Shown here: positions 42,502-53,047 of the stretch, piece after piece
How positions within the stretch are numbered: position 1 is the first letter of the stretch
Layout of the letters: each line of letters begins with the position of its first letter
Origin: Spirosoma pollinicola
GTDB lineage: Bacteria; Bacteroidota; Bacteroidia; Cytophagales; Spirosomataceae
DNA length: 64,000 bases
Assembly (NCBI RefSeq): GCF_002831565.1
Contig: NZ_CP025096.1
Coordinates: forward strand, 4,636,501-4,700,500
Direction of reading: 5' to 3'
Notes under the pieces: generated by a model
What the model was told of the DNA's origin: nothing
Database searches by the model: none
What the model saw: the letters and a program-made list of their open reading frames with translations, nothing else
Made by a program: the position numbers and the translations under genes

Positions 42502-44754
42502 TTAAATCCGTTTATCCAATTGGGAATTAAACGGCTGATTATATTGTCGCTTGCCGTTAGTTTTGTACAATGCATTGGCTACTGCGCCAAACACGGGTGG
42601 GAATGGCGGCTCCCCTAGCCCGGTTGGGTCGAGGTCATTTTCGACGAAGTGAACCTCAATCTTCTTTGGTGCTTCGTTATGCCGAATGAGCCGATAATTG
42701 TTGAAGTTACTTTGCTCGGCAGCACCATTTTTGTGCGTTAAAGCCCCATAAAATGCGTTGCCAATTCCGTCGACTACTGCTCCCTGTACCATATTCGTGG
42801 CAGATTCCGGGTTTACTACAATACCACAGTCCATCGCGCTGAATACCCGCTCCACATACGGCCCGCCATCGCGGGTCACCATATCGACCACATGGGCCGC
42901 GTATGAATTATGACAGAAATAAGCGGCAACGCCCCGATGGTACTTCTCATTGTTAGGTTTATTCCAGCCCGACTTATCGCGTACCAGCGTGAGTACACCC
43001 GCATACCGGTCGGCGTCATACTCGTTATTCTTGCCAACGGGATTTTCTTTGGCCCGTTTTAAGAGTTCCAGCCGAAACTCGATGGGGTCCTTACCCATTG
43101 CTTCAGCCACTTCATCCAGAAACGATTGCTCAGCGGCTGCGTTGAAGTTTGAGCGCGGAGCCCGGAACGCGCCAATCGTGATGTTGGACGGAATCTCCCA
43201 GCCTTCTGCCAGGTAGTTATCAACGGCTCCGGCCGGGAACCGATTGGCGTGGATCGCATGCTCCGGTATGCCGCCCCCTTTCACGTGGAATCCGATCAGG
43301 TTTTTATTCGCATCCAGCGCGGCACGATACGTTGCGGTGTACATCGGACGATAAATGCCATAGGTCATATCATCTTCGCGGGTGTAGATCAGTTTGATGG
43401 GCGCTTTTACTTTTCTGGAAATCAATGCCGCTTCAGACATATAATGTGCATACGCCCGGCGACCAAAGCCCCCACCCATCCGCGTCATCTGAATCTCAAT
43501 CTTGTCGGCAGGCAGCTTCAGGATTTTTGACAGTGTGGGCTCTACCCAACCCGGAGCCTGCAACGGGCCTACTAACAGGGCTTTTTCATCCGTTACATGG
43601 GCGAAGAAATTCATCGGCTCCATCGTATTGTGCGCCAGGAATGGGGCATTGTACGTGCGTTCGATGATCTGGGCCGCATTTTTAAAGGCCGTTTCGGGGT
43701 CGCCGTCTTTGCGTAATAGTTGAGCAGGCTTTTTAGCATACTCCTGAAACTTTTCCAGCTGGGCGCTGGTACTTTCTAGTTCACCCGGAACGATAACCGC
43801 CCGTTTTCCATCCCTTCCGGCCATCGTATCTTTGGTATCGCCAGCCGGTTCCCAATCCACTTTTAGCTTTTTGCGGGCATTCATGACCTCCCAGGTCGAT
43901 TTGCCCACCACCACCAGCAACTCGTTGAAAGTGCGGGTATCGAAGCCACCCTGCTCAAACCCGTCTTCATATAATTTCAGGGTAAAAACGTCCTTGATGC
44001 CGGGCATTTTAAGGGTCTGCGACGCATCGAACGATTTAAGTTTCATTCCGAAGGCCGGCGGATGCTGAATCATGGCAATGAGCATCCCCTCAGTCCGATA
44101 ATCCAGACCGAACAGCGGTTTGCCCGTGACTATCTTTTTGCCTTCAACATTTCTGGTCGGTTTTCTAACGATGGTAAACTCCTTCGGGGCTTTTAATTTC
44201 ACGCCTTTGGGAACTGGAAGCGTAGCGGCTTTACTGGCCATTTCTCCATACTTGGCCGACTTCCCACTCGCATGATGCAACATACCCGCTTTGGTCGTCA
44301 CTTCAGCTACTGATACTCCCCAGGATTGTGCGGCTGCTTCGCATAACATCTGCCGGGCGGCTGCCCCGGCTTCCCGGAGTGGTTTCCAGTACATACGAAC
44401 CGAATTACTGCCCCCCGTAAACTGAGGCCCTAATTTTGCGTTATCGTGCGGCCCCATGTCAACCACCACATTTTTCCATTCAGCGTCCAATTCTTCGGCT
44501 ACCATCATGGGCAGTGACGTCATGACGTTTTGACCAAATTCAGGATTAGGGCAGATGAGTTTAACGACGTTGTTGGCCGTGATTTGAATGTATCCATTGA
44601 GCTCGGTCCATTGTTCGGGCAGGTTTAGTGTCTGTAGCTTATCGGCGGCTTTAACTCTTGACAACCAGCTAACGCTGAGCATCATACCCCCACCTGAGAG
44701 CAGCGAAGCCTTTAAGAAAGAACGTCGGTTATAAGTCGATTTATTCGTAGTCAT
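42502..44754 (-). CDS. Molybdopterin-binding hydroxylase large subunit (IorB-like), Tat-exported
   Basis: From MTTNKSTYNRRSFLKASLL, a twin-arginine signal, the protein has 750 residues. It belongs to the xanthine dehydrogenase family, isoquinoline 1-oxidoreductase beta type. Key blocks are GPLQAPGWVEP (Mo-pterin region), RMGGGFGRRAYAHYMSEAALIS, GAFRAPRSNFNAAAEQSFLDEVAEAMGKDPIEFRLELL, and the C-terminal GLGEPPFPPVFGAVANAL with the active-site Glu. It should oxidise an aldehyde or N-heterocycle in the periplasm, passing electrons to the [2Fe-2S] partner. The gene for that partner lies 10 bases upstream. No FAD subunit or cytochrome is adjacent. Confidence 0.93.
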   Translation of the reverse strand: MTTNKSTYNRRSFLKASLLSGGGMMLSVSWLSRVKAADKLQTLNLPEQWTELNGYIQITANNVVKLICPNPEFGQNVMTSLPMMVAEELDAEWKNVVVDMGPHDNAKLGPQFTGGSNSVRMYWKPLREAGAAARQMLCEAAAQSWGVSVAEVTTKAGMLHHASGKSAKYGEMASKAATLPVPKGVKLKAPKEFTIVRKPTRNVEGKKIVTGKPLFGLDYRTEGMLIAMIQHPPAFGMKLKSFDASQTLKMPGIKDVFTLKLYEDGFEQGGFDTRTFNELLVVVGKSTWEVMNARKKLKVDWEPAGDTKDTMAGRDGKRAVIVPGELESTSAQLEKFQEYAKKPAQLLRKDGDPETAFKNAAQIIERTYNAPFLAHNTMEPMNFFAHVTDEKALLVGPLQAPGWVEPTLSKILKLPADKIEIQMTRMGGGFGRRAYAHYMSEAALISRKVKAPIKLIYTREDDMTYGIYRPMYTATYRAALDANKNLIGFHVKGGGIPEHAIHANRFPAGAVDNYLAEGWEIPSNITIGAFRAPRSNFNAAAEQSFLDEVAEAMGKDPIEFRLELLKRAKENPVGKNNEYDADRYAGVLTLVRDKSGWNKPNNEKYHRGVAAYFCHNSYAAHVVDMVTRDGGPYVERVFSAMDCGIVVNPESATNMVQGAVVDGIGNAFYGALTHKNGAAEQSNFNNYRLIRHNEAPKKIEVHFVENDLDPTGLGEPPFPPVFGAVANALYKTNGKRQYNQPFNSQLDKRI

Positions 44755-44764
44755 GGTCAAGGGT

Positions 44765-45244
44765 TTATTTACGGGTGGATGACGCAACTCCTTCTTTTGC
44801 CGCCGATTTGATGGCCTCTTTGATGCGCAGATACGTGCCACACCGACAGATGTTGCCGCTCATGGCTAGATCGATGTCCTCATCGGTGGGCTTGGGATTG
44901 GTCTTTAGCAGCGAAGCCGCGCTCATTATTTGCCCCGACTGACAGTAGCCACATTGAGCCACATCGTGTTCGAGCCATGCTTTTTGTACCAGATGCTCAC
45001 CCGTAGCCGACAGCCCTTCGATGGTGGTGATGGCTTCCTTGCCTACGGCAGAAATGGGTAGTTGGCAGGACCGTACGGCCGTTCCGTTCAAATGAACCGT
45101 GCAGGCCCCGCACTGAGCGATTCCGCAGCCATATTTGGTGCCGGGCATGTCCAGATGATCGCGTAAAACCCAAAGCATGGGCGTGGACGGATCGACGTCC
45201 AGCTGCCTGATTTTACCGTTGATTTTCAAGCTATATTTTGCCAC
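44765..45244 (-). CDS. [2Fe-2S] small subunit of molybdenum hydroxylase (IorA-like)
   Basis: This 159-residue protein has eight cysteines in the two cluster patterns of the family: the plant-ferredoxin type [17 protein letters not shown] with a later Cys (residues about 39-65), and the helical type CGYCQSGQ plus CRCGTY (residues about 100-140). It carries electrons from the Mo site of the large subunit encoded next in the operon. It has no signal peptide of its own and is probably co-exported through the Tat signal of the large subunit. Confidence 0.95.
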   Translation of the reverse strand: MAKYSLKINGKIRQLDVDPSTPMLWVLRDHLDMPGTKYGCGIAQCGACTVHLNGTAVRSCQLPISAVGKEAITTIEGLSATGEHLVQKAWLEHDVAQCGYCQSGQIMSAASLLKTNPKPTDEDIDLAMSGNICRCGTYLRIKEAIKSAAKEGVASSTRK

Positions 45245-45467
45245 AGTGGTAATTAGTAAGGGTTTATACTAAAGTAGTGTATTGATTACTAGAATGCTGA
45301 TTTTTACGGTCCTTATGATTTATCATGAGTTGATCTGATAAATCAACTGGTTTTATATTGTGAAATCAGCGTTCTACAGTCGATAGTAATGCTGAGCTAG
45401 TTGGAACGAAAGATACTGATTGCGATGAATCATTCACATCCCTGGTCCGACGATACTCGTTCGGTGA

Positions 45468-46334
45468 TTAGCCAACGCGTTGTTTAAACAAGCGCATGAA
45501 ATGCTGAGGGTACTTAAAGCCTAAGTCATAGGCGATTTGACTCACCGATTTGCTTTGGTCAAATATGCGTTCTTTGGCCAGATCAATCACCTTCGCCTGG
45601 ATATATTCCTGAGCTGTTTTACCGGTTGCTTTCTTCACCAGATCACCAAAATAGTTGGCCGACAAATTCAGTTCACCCGCGCAGTAGGTGACCGTTGGCA
45701 AACCTATAGCTTGCGGTTTGTCGGTCAGAAAATAGTCGTTCAGTAGCGTCTCGAACCGTTCCAGCGCGCTTTTGTGCACATTTTCCCGGGTAATAAATTG
45801 TCGATCGTAAAACCGGGTGCAGTACCCCAGAAAGAGCTCAAGCGTAGCGACAATCAGCTTTTTAGAGTGCTTGTCGATAGCATGCTCTAATTCGTACTCG
45901 ATTTTAGAAAAGCAATCCAGTACGATTTGCCGTTCCCGGTTCGATAAATGCAACGCTTCATAGGATTGGTAGCCAAAGAAGGTATATTCCTGAATATGCC
46001 GCCCCAGGGATGTACCGTGGATCAGATCCGGATGAAAGACAAGTGCATAGCCTTTAGGCAGATAGGTTTCTCCATTATTATTCACACCAACCACCTGTCC
46101 CGGTGCCATAAACACCAGCGTACCTTCCTGATAATCGTAGGTATGCCGACCATAAACCAGATCTCCGCAGTTGACATCTTTTAAAAAAATGGCGTAAAAG
46201 CCGAAGTACATTCGGGAGCCCTGTCGGGGAGCCGCCTTTGACAGATCGACGACGCTAACCAGCGGGTGCAGTGTTTCGTTATTATTAAAGACGTTGTAGT
46301 CATTGATTGTCTCAAATCGAAGCAAGGTATCCAT
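45468..46334 (-). CDS. AraC-family transcriptional regulator
   Basis: The chosen start MDTLLRFETINDYNVFNN gives 288 residues; an ATG 51 bases upstream (46385) is also possible. The N-terminal half has the cupin-like sensor pattern (LVSVVDL, GTLVFMAPGQVVGV, PDLIHGTSLG). The C-terminal two helix-turn-helix units include LNLSANYFGDLVKKATGKTAQEYIQ and VSQIAYDLGFKYPQHFMRLFKQRVG. It ends very soon after the second HTH. It is divergent from the aldo/keto reductase gene, so that gene is the most likely target, perhaps also the hydroxylase operon downstream. Confidence 0.88.
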   Translation of the reverse strand: MDTLLRFETINDYNVFNNNETLHPLVSVVDLSKAAPRQGSRMYFGFYAIFLKDVNCGDLVYGRHTYDYQEGTLVFMAPGQVVGVNNNGETYLPKGYALVFHPDLIHGTSLGRHIQEYTFFGYQSYEALHLSNRERQIVLDCFSKIEYELEHAIDKHSKKLIVATLELFLGYCTRFYDRQFITRENVHKSALERFETLLNDYFLTDKPQAIGLPTVTYCAGELNLSANYFGDLVKKATGKTAQEYIQAKVIDLAKERIFDQSKSVSQIAYDLGFKYPQHFMRLFKQRVG

Positions 46335-46520
46335 AGTCCGGTTGGTTATCTGGTTCAAATTTACCGCTTTCCTTCCGTTGTCCATAAGCGATAAACCTTA
46401 ATCAGTAATAATGGTAGTAACATCTGTAATATGTATACCACTCAGGTCAAGAAATGAGGAGACCTTTGCCCTATAAATAGTCAATACAGGACCTTTATCT
46501 GGTAAAAGAAAGCAATTTGA

Positions 46521-47519
<999 letters not shown>

Positions 47520-47559
47520 TCCTGTTGGCTGCTTGAGCCAGCTCAAGCAGCCAACAGGA
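47520..47559 (+). terminator. Hairpin immediately after the aldo/keto reductase stop
   Basis: Arms 47520-47537 and 47542-47559 are perfect 18-base complements with a 4-base loop (CCAG), starting on the base after the stop codon. There is no T run, so it may be a stabilising 3' end rather than a classic terminator. The rest of the 287-base gap to the next gene holds a small palindrome (47668-47680) and no gene. Confidence 0.65.
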
Positions 47560-47778
47560 AATGAGTTAACAAACCAAGGATCTGGCGGTCTATCTCTATG
47601 CGCCTGCTTATAGCCCCTATTTGAGAAGCCTTGAAAATTCGTTTAACACCAAATCAATCGAGCCTAATTTGTTAAACAAATGGAGGACTTGAGCAGCTTC
47701 TTCAAAACAGGCTTCGATCAGGTTAATAACCAATTCACATTTGTTACTAGTTGGTGGGAGATATATCAGGACAAGCTT

Positions 47779-47786
47779 TACTTTTG
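47779..47786 (+). promoter_or_regulatory. -7 box TACTTTTG for the TonB receptor gene
   Basis: TACTTTTG, an exact TAnnTTTG match, 20 bases before the chosen ATG at 47807. It rules out the longer reading frame from 47741 if it is the active promoter. Confidence 0.6.
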
Positions 47787-47806
47787 TGCTACTCATCTCG
47801 TGGCAT

Positions 47807-49909
47807 ATGCTCAATCGTTTACTCCCAACAGTACTATTTCTCGGTTTCCTTTCTCCTGCAATACTCTTTGCCCAAACGTCAACGCCATCGCTGGAGGACA
47901 CGCTCCAGCTTAATGAAGTTGTTGTTCGGGGATACGCTACCAACCGGCGATTGCTGGAAACACCGGCTTCGGTGGGTCTGCTCACACGCCGGGATTTGAA
48001 CCAGCGGTTTGGCACACCTACGCTCGTGCCCGCACTGAACACTCTGCCGGGCGTTCGGGCCGACGAGCGGTCGCCGGGGAGTTACCGGCTGGCGATTCGG
48101 GGCAGTGCCATCCGGTCGCCGTTTGGTGTTCGCAATATCAAGACCTACTGGAATGAACTTCCGCTTACCGATGCGGGCGGCAACACGCCCCTCAACGCAC
48201 TGGATGTGCGGGCTCTAGGCCGAATCGAAGTGATCAAAGGGCCATCAGGAAGTTTGTACGGAGCCGGAACCGGCGGCACCATTCTGTTTAGCGGACTGGG
48301 TGTACCGGCTGGTAAGACGAGCGTTGAAGTTTCTGCTTTAGGCGGCAGCTATGGTCTGTATGGCAATGGCATTGCGATACAGACCGGCAAAAACAACTCG
48401 GCCATATCGCTTAACTACAATCACTTACAGTCTGATGGATACCGTGACCAGAGCGCCGTTGTTCGGGATAACCTCAGCCTGATCGGCTCGTTTAGCGTTA
48501 GCCCAAAACGAACGATCTCTGTGCTGGCCTTATATTCAGACCTGCATTATCAAACGCCCGGTGGTCTCAACGAAGCCCAGTTCAAAGCCAATCCGCGTGC
48601 GTCGCGTCTGGCCACGGCTACCCTGCCCAGCAGTGCAGCCCAGCAGGCGGGCATCTACCAGAAAGTCGGTTATCTCGGCTTTTCGCATGAATACCGCTGG
48701 AACGACCGTATCCAGAACACAACCGTTATCTATGGTTCCACAACCGACTTTGCAAACCCATTTATCACCAACTACGAAAAACGCGCCGATCAGGGGCTTG
48801 GTGGCCGAACAATTACCCAAATTCGTTTTCCTAATGGCCCGTTGCCTACGGTCGTGACAGTGGGGGCTGAATACCTGCGAAACTTTACCGTTGACCGAAA
48901 TTTTGGTAACCGGGGAGGTACGGCAGATACTATCCAGACCGACGAAGAGCTAACGGCACGGCAGTCGACCGTTTTTCTACAGACCGAAACCGAGTTGCCC
49001 GCTCATTTCCGTTTAACGGCAGGCTTAAGCCGGAATGATGTCCGTTACGGGTTTACCCGCTTCCCAACACGAGCTGCGGGTGCGCTTCCCGCCACGCTTC
49101 TGGCTAGAGATTTCGCTCCTGTCTGGCTACCACGCGTCGCTTTGTTGCGCACCTTCGGCCAGAATGTGTCGGCATTTGTGAGCATCAGCACGGGGTACTC
49201 AGCCCCATCGAGTCAGGAAGTTCGCCCCTCGGCAGGGGGCTTCAATACAACGCTCAACCCCGAGCGGGGAACGAGCTATGAAGTGGGGGTTCGGGGTTCG
49301 GCACTGCACAGTCGACTCCGGTTCGATGTGGCCGTGTATCAGTTTCAACTGCGCGAAACCATTGTTCGGCGGTCAGATGCGGCTGGTGCCGAATTCTTCG
49401 TCAATGCGGGCCGAACCGATCAGCGGGGTCTGGAAGCACAGTTCAGTTATGATTTCGTTCTTCCATCGTCACGCTCTACCGTTTCGTTACTACGGCTCTG
49501 GAATAGCCTGACACTCACCAATTACCGGTTCCGGGACTACCTGCAAGGCACTGTCGACCTGTCAAACAATAAGGTTCCGGGTGTAGCGCCAACTACCAAC
49601 GTGACCGGTATCGACGCCGAAACAAACGTGGGCCTTTATGCGCACGTGACCTATTCATTTCTGAAAGAGTTTCCGCTAAACGATGCCAACACTTTTTTGT
49701 CTGACCCAACCCAATTGCTCCAGGCAACTCTGGGCTTCCGGCACGCACTCGGCAAAAACTGGGCAATCGACGTGTATGCCAGTGGCGACAATCTCCTGAA
49801 CAGAACGTACTCGCTGGGATATGACCTGAACGCTGTCGGGAATCGCTATTTCAATGCGGCACCGGCAAGAAACGGCGTCGGTGGCGTTCGATTAAGTGTG
49901 AAATGGTGA
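47807..49909 (+). CDS. TonB-dependent receptor (siderophore/cofactor type)
   Basis: The product is 700 residues from MLNRLLPTVLFLGFLSPAILFAQ (Sec signal). A TonB box-like stretch (LQLNEVVVRGY) precedes the plug (LPGVRADERSPGSYRLAIRGSAIRSPFG, then EVIKGPSGSLYGAGTGGTILF). The 22-strand barrel ends in VGGVRLSVKW with the usual final aromatic. It has no SusC-type regulatory domain and is closer to receptors for iron chelates or cofactors. The ligand cannot be named. The ABC genes downstream are probably in the same operon. Confidence 0.92.
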   Translation: MLNRLLPTVLFLGFLSPAILFAQTSTPSLEDTLQLNEVVVRGYATNRRLLETPASVGLLTRRDLNQRFGTPTLVPALNTLPGVRADERSPGSYRLAIRGSAIRSPFGVRNIKTYWNELPLTDAGGNTPLNALDVRALGRIEVIKGPSGSLYGAGTGGTILFSGLGVPAGKTSVEVSALGGSYGLYGNGIAIQTGKNNSAISLNYNHLQSDGYRDQSAVVRDNLSLIGSFSVSPKRTISVLALYSDLHYQTPGGLNEAQFKANPRASRLATATLPSSAAQQAGIYQKVGYLGFSHEYRWNDRIQNTTVIYGSTTDFANPFITNYEKRADQGLGGRTITQIRFPNGPLPTVVTVGAEYLRNFTVDRNFGNRGGTADTIQTDEELTARQSTVFLQTETELPAHFRLTAGLSRNDVRYGFTRFPTRAAGALPATLLARDFAPVWLPRVALLRTFGQNVSAFVSISTGYSAPSSQEVRPSAGGFNTTLNPERGTSYEVGVRGSALHSRLRFDVAVYQFQLRETIVRRSDAAGAEFFVNAGRTDQRGLEAQFSYDFVLPSSRSTVSLLRLWNSLTLTNYRFRDYLQGTVDLSNNKVPGVAPTTNVTGIDAETNVGLYAHVTYSFLKEFPLNDANTFLSDPTQLLQATLGFRHALGKNWAIDVYASGDNLLNRTYSLGYDLNAVGNRYFNAAPARNGVGGVRLSVKW

Positions 49910-49980
49910 TGATACTGAAAAATTCGGACTGGCGCGGGTATTCACCGCACAGGCGGCCCTGCCGTGCCAGTTAAGAACAT

Positions 49981-50616
49981 ATGCTAACCGTCTCCTCCCT
50001 TACTAAAGCCTATAACGGGCATGTCGTTCTGACGGTGCCAGAAATGCACCTCTCACCCGGTATTCACTATTTTCAGGGTGGGAATGGTTCTGGCAAAACG
50101 ACGTTTTTTCGTACCGTTGGGGGGCTTTTGCCCTTTTCCGGGACTATACTGCTGGAAGATCAGTTCGAGATCAATCGCGATCCGGTTGCCTATCGCTTTC
50201 GGGTTAATTATGCCGAAGCCGAGCCTCTTTATCCGTCGTTTCTGACCGCCCGCGACCTTGCAGGTTTCGTTGGGAAAGCGAAGAAAGCACCCGCTGGGCA
50301 GGTACAAAAACTTGCTGAATTACTAGGTGTCGATACCTTCTGGACGCAGCCCACGGGACAGTTTTCGAGCGGTATGCTTAAGAAATTATCCCTGTTGCTG
50401 GCGTTTCTCGGAACTCCCCGACTTTTACTTCTCGACGAGCCTTTAACGACGCTAGACGTGGCCACAGCGGCCAGACTGTTTGACTACATTCGCCAGCTTC
50501 GGGCAGAACAGGACGTTTCGTTTCTACTAACCTCACATCAGGATATTAGCCTGACGGGGCTGCCATTAACGGCTATGTGGCAGGTAGGAAATGGACTCAT
50601 TACACCTGCAACCTAA
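49981..50616 (+). CDS. ABC transporter ATP-binding protein
   Basis: This 211-residue ATPase has Walker A GGNGSGKTTF (residues 35-44), Q-loop region NYAEAEPLYPSFL, signature FSSGMLKKLSLL, Walker B LLLLDEPLTTLD, and the H-loop in LLTSHQD. All catalytic motifs are intact. It is short, as in exporters with a separate membrane subunit. It starts 71 bases after the TonB receptor and 9 bases before the membrane partner. Confidence 0.93.
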   Translation: MLTVSSLTKAYNGHVVLTVPEMHLSPGIHYFQGGNGSGKTTFFRTVGGLLPFSGTILLEDQFEINRDPVAYRFRVNYAEAEPLYPSFLTARDLAGFVGKAKKAPAGQVQKLAELLGVDTFWTQPTGQFSSGMLKKLSLLLAFLGTPRLLLLDEPLTTLDVATAARLFDYIRQLRAEQDVSFLLTSHQDISLTGLPLTAMWQVGNGLITPAT

Positions 50617-50624
50617 GCCCGGCC

Positions 50625-51701
50625 ATGTTGACGCTCCTCAACCGCATTTTCGTTAGCTCCTTTTACACTAAAAATGCGGGTACATTTCTGGTAATCATCC
50701 TGCTGGCGTTTGGCTTTCTGAGTGCCGTTGAGCACAAAGCCCTCATTACGGCAGCACTGGGCTCTCCGCTTGTTCTGGCAATCGTGTTTGGTTTATGGGG
50801 ATTATATCTACTAAAAACCGTCTCGTTCATCTGGCAGGAGTTGACCGCGCCCGAGCATTTATTTTTCCAGACATTCTGGCTCATTCCTACTCCCACCCGC
50901 CTGCTTTTGTGGGTTGCGGTACAAACAGCCATGCTGTTACCTATACTGGCCTATGCACAATGGATGATCCAGATCGCGTATCAGTACCAGCGATGGGATT
51001 CCCTAAGTGCGATTGTGATTATTAATTTGCTGTATATAGGCATCGGATCATTGGCCGCCGATTATCGACTGCGACACCCCAATCCAAACGCATGGCACCT
51101 CCCCCATGTGTCTCTAAAGCTGCCCTACGAATTCTTCTTTCCAACCTACTGGCTTCGGCAGGAACCCCTTTCACTGGTGCTGACGAAAGTATTTTCGGGG
51201 CTTTTACTGGCGGGCGTTTGTCGGCTCTACCCAACCGACGATTACGATCAGCGATTATTACTTATTGGTCTTTTACTGGCCATACTTGGTCACGCGCAGG
51301 TGGGCGGACAGGTCAGCGCATTCGAGCAGAAATACCTGCTTAGTTTGCCCAACCTGCCAATGTCGCGGATACAGCGGTTTGGTCGATATGCGCTCATGTA
51401 CGGGTTTCTCTGGCTACCCGAATTGGTCATTCTCCTGCACAATTGCCCGGTTGGCATTCCGCTCGATTACATCATCTGGCTCTGGCTAACGGGCTTGGGG
51501 GCCTTGCTCCTGCTGCACAGCCTTGCCTACGGGCACGAAATCAATCCTGAACGCTGGCTTTCGGGTGTGTTTGCCAGTTTTATTGGGGGACTGCTCGCGA
51601 TCATGTTCGGTCTGCCGGTTGGTGCCTGGCTGGTTCTGGTCTGGACTGGTGCGCTGGGGTATTGGTCCTGGTCGTTTGCCCTGCGAGAAATGACACCATA
51701 A
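50625..51701 (+). CDS. ABC transporter membrane subunit, unclassified
   Basis: The 358-residue protein starts at MLTLLNRIFVSSFYTKNAG; a longer frame overlaps the ATPase gene and is less likely. It has around ten hydrophobic segments arranged in two groups, as in ABC-2-type exporters, with WIQIAYQYQRWDSL and QRFGRYALMYGFLWLPEL between. No substrate-binding protein is encoded nearby, which favours export or a mechanical role over uptake. I do not recognise a characterised family. Function follows only from its position next to the ATPase. Confidence 0.72.
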   Translation: MLTLLNRIFVSSFYTKNAGTFLVIILLAFGFLSAVEHKALITAALGSPLVLAIVFGLWGLYLLKTVSFIWQELTAPEHLFFQTFWLIPTPTRLLLWVAVQTAMLLPILAYAQWMIQIAYQYQRWDSLSAIVIINLLYIGIGSLAADYRLRHPNPNAWHLPHVSLKLPYEFFFPTYWLRQEPLSLVLTKVFSGLLLAGVCRLYPTDDYDQRLLLIGLLLAILGHAQVGGQVSAFEQKYLLSLPNLPMSRIQRFGRYALMYGFLWLPELVILLHNCPVGIPLDYIIWLWLTGLGALLLLHSLAYGHEINPERWLSGVFASFIGGLLAIMFGLPVGAWLVLVWTGALGYWSWSFALREMTP

Positions 51702-51811
51702 GGCGTTTATGAGTAACTATCCTGGCTGTTTTTTTACAGACCAGTAGTTCGAAACGAATCCGGGGGCAGCGTAGTTATACTTTTTGCGTTAACGAGTTAA
51801 TAACCAACCCT

Positions 51812-53047
51812 ATGTCTCACTCCCCTCCTATGTTCGATATTATCGTGTTTGGTGCTACCAGTTTTGTAGGCCAGATTATCAGCCGGTATTTGGTTGACCA
51901 GTATGGAGTTGATGGCTCGGTAAAATGGGCCATTGCGGGTCGCTCAGAAAGTAAACTTGCAGCCTTGCGGGTGGCTATGGGCGATTCGGCCCGGAACCTT
52001 CCCCTAATCGTGGCCGACGCCCAATCGGCAGATTCACTTACCCGTTTGTGTACCCAAACAACCGTGGTCATGTCTACGGTTGGCCCCTACGCGCTGTATG
52101 GCGAACCGCTCGTAAAAGCCTGCGTTGAAACCGGCACTGACTACTGCGATCTGACGGGCGAGGCACACTGGATAAAACGCATGATCGACCGGTATGAACG
52201 GCTGGCCCGGCAAACGGGAGCGCGTATCGTGCATTGCTGCGGCTACGACTCCATTCCTTCCGATATGGGCGTCTATTTTTTACAGCAACAGGCGCAAGAG
52301 CGTTTCGGGCAGTATTGCTCAAGCGTACACATGCGGGTGAAGTCGGCTAAAGGTGGTGCATCGGGCGGTACGATTGCCAGTGTGCTTAATCTGGTTAATG
52401 AAGCTTCTACCGATTCCGCCTTACGCAGAGAACTGGCCAACCCCTACTCCATTTGTCCTGCGGTCGATTATGTTCGTCCCAAACAAAAGCCCATTATGTC
52501 GGTGGCATACGATGACGATGCGAAAGCCTGGATAGCCCCATTTGTGATGGCCGCCATAAATGAACGGGTTGTACAACGCTCTAACGCCCTCCTTCATTAT
52601 CATAAATATTTCATGTACAATGAGGCTATGCTGACGGGTAAGGGACCATTAGGCTATTTTGGCTCGGTGGCTATAACGGCGGGAATAGGCGGATTTATGC
52701 TGGCGGCTGCCGTTTCGCCTTTGCAGCGTATCATCAAACGTTTTCTGCCCAAACCGGGCGATGGGCCTGGTCCGGAAGCCCAACAGAACGGCTATTTTGT
52801 TCATGACGTGTATGGACACACCGACTCGGGGGAAACCCTAAAAATCCGCGTTTCGGGCGATCGTGACCCAGGCTACGGTTCAACGGCCAAGATGATTTCG
52901 GAGGCCGGTGTTTTGTTGGCCCAGGGTACATCTAAAGCCGACAAAGCCGGTGGTTTTTATACCCCGGCGGCCATCTTTGGCGCAAAGCTGATCCAGCGTC
53001 TGCAAAACTTTTCGGGTATGAAATTTGAGGTAATTGAATCGAATTAA
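51812..53047 (+). CDS. Saccharopine dehydrogenase-like oxidoreductase (trans-acting enoyl reductase type)
   Basis: This 411-residue protein has an N-terminal Rossmann fold: DIIVFGATSFVGQIISRYL, AIAGRSESKLAALR and VVMSTVGPYALYGEPLVKACVETGTDYCDLTGE. The last block with HWIKRMIDRY and CCGYDSIPSD is typical of the SCCPDH / trans-acting enoyl reductase group rather than of lysine biosynthesis. One hydrophobic stretch around residues 285-310 may touch the membrane. The start may be either ATG (51812 or 51830). A near-consensus -7 box TACTTTTTG precedes it. Its stop TAA overlaps the stop of the convergent neighbour. Confidence 0.85.
   Translation: MSHSPPMFDIIVFGATSFVGQIISRYLVDQYGVDGSVKWAIAGRSESKLAALRVAMGDSARNLPLIVADAQSADSLTRLCTQTTVVMSTVGPYALYGEPLVKACVETGTDYCDLTGEAHWIKRMIDRYERLARQTGARIVHCCGYDSIPSDMGVYFLQQQAQERFGQYCSSVHMRVKSAKGGASGGTIASVLNLVNEASTDSALRRELANPYSICPAVDYVRPKQKPIMSVAYDDDAKAWIAPFVMAAINERVVQRSNALLHYHKYFMYNEAMLTGKGPLGYFGSVAITAGIGGFMLAAAVSPLQRIIKRFLPKPGDGPGPEAQQNGYFVHDVYGHTDSGETLKIRVSGDRDPGYGSTAKMISEAGVLLAQGTSKADKAGGFYTPAAIFGAKLIQRLQNFSGMKFEVIESN

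Noticed and set aside
45296-45370. Imperfect inverted repeat upstream of the hydroxylase operon (GCTGATTT...AAATCAGC)
   Set aside because: Arms are short (8 bases) and the enclosed region is long; it is too weak to list as an element beside the long palindromes.
47617-48042. A 141-codon minus-strand frame before and within the TonB receptor gene
   Set aside because: It overlaps the receptor's signal peptide and promoter on the other strand and shows no family features.
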